7,953 bases of DNA from Actinomycetota bacterium (GTDB taxonomy: Bacteria; Actinomycetota; Acidimicrobiia; Spongiisociales; ZC4RG35). The position numbers and the translations under genes were made by a program. The notes under the pieces are model-generated. The model was not told the DNA's origin, searched no databases, and was given only the letters and a program-made list of their open reading frames with translations. Where the stretch lies: contig JAHWLC010000046.1 in assembly GCA_019347585.1 (NCBI GenBank), positions 1 through 7,953 on the forward strand, read 5' to 3'. Below are positions 4,730 through 7,953 of this stretch, in pieces (position 1 is the first letter of the stretch; every line of letters starts with the position of its first letter).

Positions 4730-7480
4730 ATGACAGATGCACCCGCTCCGCCGGACGCGGAGACAGCACCGTCCGCCGACCCTGTAGACGCGCCGCGAGT
4801 CAAGGTGATCCTCACCGCGGTGGAGGGCGCCGACATCACGGCCGCCCTGGCCGCCGTCCATCGCCAGGCGTACCAGCCCGAGCCGGCCGTGATCGTGGTG
4901 ACCGCCGATGCCGACGGCCTCCCCGAGGGCATGGCGACAACACCAACCCTGGAGAAGGCCATCGACGACGCCGGTCCGGCCTTCGATTACCTATGGCTGC
5001 TGCACGGCGACGCCCGGCCCCGCCCCGACGCCCTGGGAGCCCTGGTGTCGGAGCTGGAGCGGAACGATGCCGCCCTGGGCGGTTCCAAGCTGCTCCGCGC
5101 CGGCACTCCCGACGAGCTCGAGTCGATCGGCAGCTCCACCGACGTGTTCGGCGAGCCCTACACCGGGATCGACGAGGGCGAGATCGACCTCCAGCAATAC
5201 GACGTCGTCCGCGAGGTGGCGTTCGTGCCTTCGGCCTCGATGCTGGTCAGGCGGGACCTGGCCCAGGGCCTCCACGGGCTCGATCCGGCCCTGCCCCCGG
5301 TAGCGGCCGGTCTCGACTTCTCCCAGCGGGCCCGGCTCGCCGGCGGCGCGGTGATCTCGGTTCCCTCCTCCGAGGTCTACCACCAGAGGCGCTGCGACGA
5401 CCATGTCGGCAATTGGAGGGAGCAGGCGGGGAGGCTCCGGGCGATGATCATCGCCTACCGGCCGCTCACCCTGGCCTGGGTGCTGCCCTTCGACGTCCTG
5501 GTCTCTCTCCTCGACTCCACAGCCAACCTGATCCTCCTCCGTTGGAGGCCACTGGTCAGGCATCTCCTCTCCTGGGGGTGGAACATGGCCCGTCTCCCCT
5601 CCACGATCTCCCAGCGCCACCGGTTCGGGCCGGTGCGCGCCACCGGCGACGAGGAGCTGTTCCGCTTCCAGGCCTCGGGATCGGTCCGTCTGCGGGGCAT
5701 CGGCGAAGAGCTGAGCGGACGCATGCTCTCGTTGTTCGACGAGGAGGGGGCGATTGCCACCACCACCCGCCGCGCCATGAGCTCCCCGGGGATGTGGGGC
5801 GGGCTGGCGGCCATGCTGGTGGTGCTGGTCTCGGCTCGGTCGCTGTTCCTCAACGGTGTCCCCGACGTCGGCCTCAGCTTCCCCTTCGAGGCGCCCAGCA
5901 TCGCCTTCACCCGTTGGCTGGGAGGGTGGAACGACTCCGGATTGGGATCATCGGCGGCGGTCCATCCTTCGGTGGCGATCACCGCCCTGCTCTCCTTCCT
6001 CTGGTTCGGTGCGGAAGGAGCGGCGAGGTTCGTGGCGACCATCGCCGCCTCTGTCGTCGCGGTGCTCGGAATGGGCCTGCTCTCCGGACGGCTCGGGCTG
6101 AGGGGGCCCGGGCGGTTCCTCGCCGGCCTGGTCCTGGTGGCCGGCCCGGGCACGGCGCTGCTCACGGGAGCCGGCGCCTGGCATGTCCTGGCCGCGGCGC
6201 CGGTGCTGCCCTGGGCGGTGCGCGCCGCCTTCCCCAGCCTCCAGCCACCGGCCCCGGGGCGTCTCACTTCGCTCGGATTCGCGCTGATCTGGGGGACGGC
6301 GCTCGCCGCCCTCGCCCCGCTCCTGGTCCTGGTCCCTCTCCTCTTCGTGCTTCTGTGGGGCGCCTGGTCGGGCCGTAGGGGAGGTCTGCTCGTCGCCCTC
6401 ACCGTCGTCCTGGGAGCGGCGGTCGCGGTGCCGTTCTTGGTCTCGGACCCGGGTTGGCTGGTCGACCCGGCGACCCGGCTGGGTCTGAGCGCGGCCGACT
6501 TCTGGCCGGTGCTGGTCGCCGTCGGTGCCCTCCCTCTGGTCTTCGTGGCCAACGACCGCGCCCGCAGGGTGGGCATCGTGGGAGGCGTTCTCGCCGTGGG
6601 CTCGCTGGTCTTGGTGCACATCCCCCTGGGGGGGCAGGGAGCGGAGGAGGCGCTGCTGGTCACCGCCTCGTTCGGAGCCGCCCTGGTCGTGGTGGCCGGG
6701 CTCAACTCGGTATCGCTGCGCCCGGAGCGGGTCCTCGCCAACGTGGGGGCAGCGGCCATCCTCGCCATCTCCCTGATAACCCTCGGCAACGGGAGATTGG
6801 GTCTGCCGCCCGGCGACCTCAACGAGAGCATCGCATTCGCCTCGGCGGCCGTGGAAGGCAGGCCCCCGGCTCGGGTGCTCGTCGCCTCCGCCGACCGGGG
6901 GTTGGTCCCGGGAGTCGCCCTTCCCGGGCCCGGTTTCTGGTATCGGGTGGTGGATGGGTCGGGAATGACCCATGACGAGGTGTGGCTGCCGCCGGCGGCG
7001 GAGGGCGATCGGGCGCTCGCCGAAGCGCTGGCCGCGGTCGCCTCGGGGTCGGAGCTGCGCACCGGTGCGCAGCTGGTGCCGTTTGCCGTGGAGTGGGTGG
7101 TCCTGGAAGGGGCCGAGTTCCGGCTCGACGAGGTGCTGGCGACCCAGCTCGACATGGTCCCGGTCCCTCTCGATGAGGGCGCCCGGGTGTTCCAGAACAC
7201 CAATCGAGCCCCGATCGCCGACGCGGGCGACACCTCCTGGGAGCGCTCGGGAACGGGGTTCGCCGGCGAGGCCGGGGAGGGCCGGGTCAGGATCGCCGTC
7301 ACCTTCGATGAAGGTTGGGAGCCCGACCCGATCCGTCGGGACTGGGCGCTCGAGGTGAGCGCATCGGAAGGCGAGGCCAGGTACGGCACCGAGCCCTCCG
7401 GTGTGGCCGCTGCCGTGGCCTCGGTGGCGTTGGCCGCAGCAGGTGCGGTCATGGCCCTGGTGGGGAGGATCCGACGATGA
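4730..7480 (+). CDS. Large glycosyltransferase family 2 protein with multi-span membrane domain
   Basis: The protein is 916 aa from ATG 4730. ATG 4718 and a TTG at 4691 are in frame but add only unconserved residues; none has a ribosome binding site, and 4730 lies just after a candidate promoter. The N-terminal GT2 domain (about 22-240) starts with strand VKVILTAVEG and holds LLHGDARPRPDAL (His92-Gly93-Asp94, the DxD-like nucleotide-sugar/metal site), FVPSASMLVRR, and GLDFSQRARLAGG (194-206) with the probable catalytic-base region, then VYHQ. A hydrophobic segment at about 244-270 is followed by about ten predicted spans between 354 and 690. A soluble, probably extracytoplasmic, part covers about 690-880, and a last span (about 891-911) ends in GRIRR. 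It probably moves sugar from a nucleotide or lipid donor into an envelope glycan. Sugar and acceptor are unknown. The downstream secreted-protein gene overlaps by ATGA, so the two are co-translated. Confidence 0.85.
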   Translation: MTDAPAPPDAETAPSADPVDAPRVKVILTAVEGADITAALAAVHRQAYQPEPAVIVVTADADGLPEGMATTPTLEKAIDDAGPAFDYLWLLHGDARPRPDALGALVSELERNDAALGGSKLLRAGTPDELESIGSSTDVFGEPYTGIDEGEIDLQQYDVVREVAFVPSASMLVRRDLAQGLHGLDPALPPVAAGLDFSQRARLAGGAVISVPSSEVYHQRRCDDHVGNWREQAGRLRAMIIAYRPLTLAWVLPFDVLVSLLDSTANLILLRWRPLVRHLLSWGWNMARLPSTISQRHRFGPVRATGDEELFRFQASGSVRLRGIGEELSGRMLSLFDEEGAIATTTRRAMSSPGMWGGLAAMLVVLVSARSLFLNGVPDVGLSFPFEAPSIAFTRWLGGWNDSGLGSSAAVHPSVAITALLSFLWFGAEGAARFVATIAASVVAVLGMGLLSGRLGLRGPGRFLAGLVLVAGPGTALLTGAGAWHVLAAAPVLPWAVRAAFPSLQPPAPGRLTSLGFALIWGTALAALAPLLVLVPLLFVLLWGAWSGRRGGLLVALTVVLGAAVAVPFLVSDPGWLVDPATRLGLSAADFWPVLVAVGALPLVFVANDRARRVGIVGGVLAVGSLVLVHIPLGGQGAEEALLVTASFGAALVVVAGLNSVSLRPERVLANVGAAAILAISLITLGNGRLGLPPGDLNESIAFASAAVEGRPPARVLVASADRGLVPGVALPGPGFWYRVVDGSGMTHDEVWLPPAAEGDRALAEALAAVASGSELRTGAQLVPFAVEWVVLEGAEFRLDEVLATQLDMVPVPLDEGARVFQNTNRAPIADAGDTSWERSGTGFAGEAGEGRVRIAVTFDEGWEPDPIRRDWALEVSASEGEARYGTEPSGVAAAVASVALAAAGAVMALVGRIRR

Positions 7481-7953
7481 GATGGCTGGCTCTGCTGCTG
7501 ATCGCGACCGGTGCTGCGTCCGCTGCGATGCTGCCCTCTCCCTCTGCGCCTTCCCCCGACGGGCAGCCCAACCCGGTGCCACCCGCGGTGGCGGTGTGCC
7601 CGGTCGAAGAGGGAAGCGGACGCAGCAGCCGGGTCTCCGTGCTGTCCTCGATGACAGCTCCGGTGGGCGTGACGGTGTTCGGCGGCGGCGAGACGCCCCG
7701 ATCGTTGGAGACGGCTACCGGCGCGACGGGGGTGTTGACGGTGCAGGCAACCGATATCGAGGCGGTGGGCCAGGTTGGGGCGCTCATGGAGACATCGTCG
7801 CCGTCGGCTGCCGGAGTCACCATCACAGGTACGGAAACATTCGCCGGCGAGCCCTGCTTTCACGGGAACCCGCCCGGACAGGCCTTCCTCTCCGGTGGCG
7901 CCACCACCGAGGGCAACGAGTTCGAGCTCCAGATGATGAACCCGTATTCAGGT
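7477..7953 (+). CDS. Secreted DUF5719-like protein, N-terminal part (runs off the window)
   Basis: The frame is open from ATG 7477 to the window end (159 codons) with no stop. ATG overlaps the glycosyltransferase stop as ATGA, and GGAGG at 7464-7468 stands eight bases upstream, so the start is firm. The N-terminus is a signal peptide: MRWLALLLIATGAASAAM, with likely cleavage after an A-x-A around residues 14-17, followed by a Pro/Ser-rich linker. The exported part is rich in small residues and beta-forming stretches, with Cys in AVCPVEEG and EPCFHGN that could form a disulphide. The end, AFLSGGATTEGNEFELQMMNPYSG, resembles the repeated 'G...G....L.L.NP' pattern I associate with DUF5719, an actinobacterial family commonly encoded after this type of glycosyltransferase. 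That family name rests on memory and synteny and needs a profile search. Function unknown; a surface or periplasmic partner of the glycosyltransferase is inferred. Confidence 0.75.
   Translation, partial: MRWLALLLIATGAASAAMLPSPSAPSPDGQPNPVPPAVAVCPVEEGSGRSSRVSVLSSMTAPVGVTVFGGGETPRSLETATGATGVLTVQATDIEAVGQVGALMETSSPSAAGVTITGTETFAGEPCFHGNPPGQAFLSGGATTEGNEFELQMMNPYSG

Noticed and set aside
3964..6378. Very long plus-strand open frame (804 aa)
   Set aside because: It runs antisense through cofD and then out of frame through the glycosyltransferase gene. Its composition is Arg/Pro/Ser-rich, typical of GC-rich shadow frames.
5455..7863. Very long minus-strand open frame (802 aa), and an overlapping minus frame at 5948-7582
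   Set aside because: Both are antisense to the glycosyltransferase and secreted-protein genes, with low-complexity Arg/Ser/Thr/Gly-rich products and no motifs. High GC leaves few stop codons.
1..7953. Mobile element, CRISPR array, toxin-antitoxin or defence system
   Set aside because: No transposase, integrase, direct-repeat array, attachment site or recognisable defence domain was seen on either strand. Codon usage and gene content look like ordinary core chromosome.

Overview
The window is very GC-rich (roughly 70% by eye), with codons strongly biased to G or C at the third position. It carries two coenzyme F420 biosynthesis genes and an LytR-CpsA-Psr (LCP) envelope protein. Together these point to an actinobacterium, perhaps a lineage near Acidimicrobiia; that rank is inference only. 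No mobile element, CRISPR array, tRNA or rRNA was seen.

Layout. Positions 1-303 (minus) hold the N-terminal part of a dienelactone-hydrolase-like protein, started at GTG 303 behind a perfect GGAGGT. A 120-bp divergent gap follows. Positions 424-1688 (plus) encode an LCP-family envelope-polymer ligase, split by a one-base deletion near 835-842. Positions 1736-3010 (plus) encode an intact UDP-glucose 6-dehydrogenase. Between this gene and the convergent F420 operon lies a perfect 20-bp inverted repeat (3013-3065). On the minus strand, cofD (4679-3762) and cofE (3765-3068) form an operon with a GTGA overlap; cofE is also interrupted by a one-base deletion, at 3298-3301. Divergent from cofD, and sharing a compact promoter region with it, are a large glycosyltransferase-2/multi-membrane-span protein (4730-7480) and, by an ATGA overlap, a secreted DUF5719-like protein that runs off the window.

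How the genes fit together. UDP-glucose dehydrogenase supplies UDP-glucuronate. The polytopic glycosyltransferase and its secreted partner probably build or export an envelope glycan. The LCP protein would attach such polymers to peptidoglycan. CofD and CofE carry out late steps of F420 assembly. From memory, cofD/cofE beside envelope-glycan genes is a recurring actinobacterial arrangement, so this looks like a variant of a conserved chromosomal block, not an island. I found no convincing new defence or mobile system. The points most worth checking are the two matching indels, the long hairpin, the interlocked divergent promoter, and the uncharacterised glycosyltransferase/secreted-protein pair.
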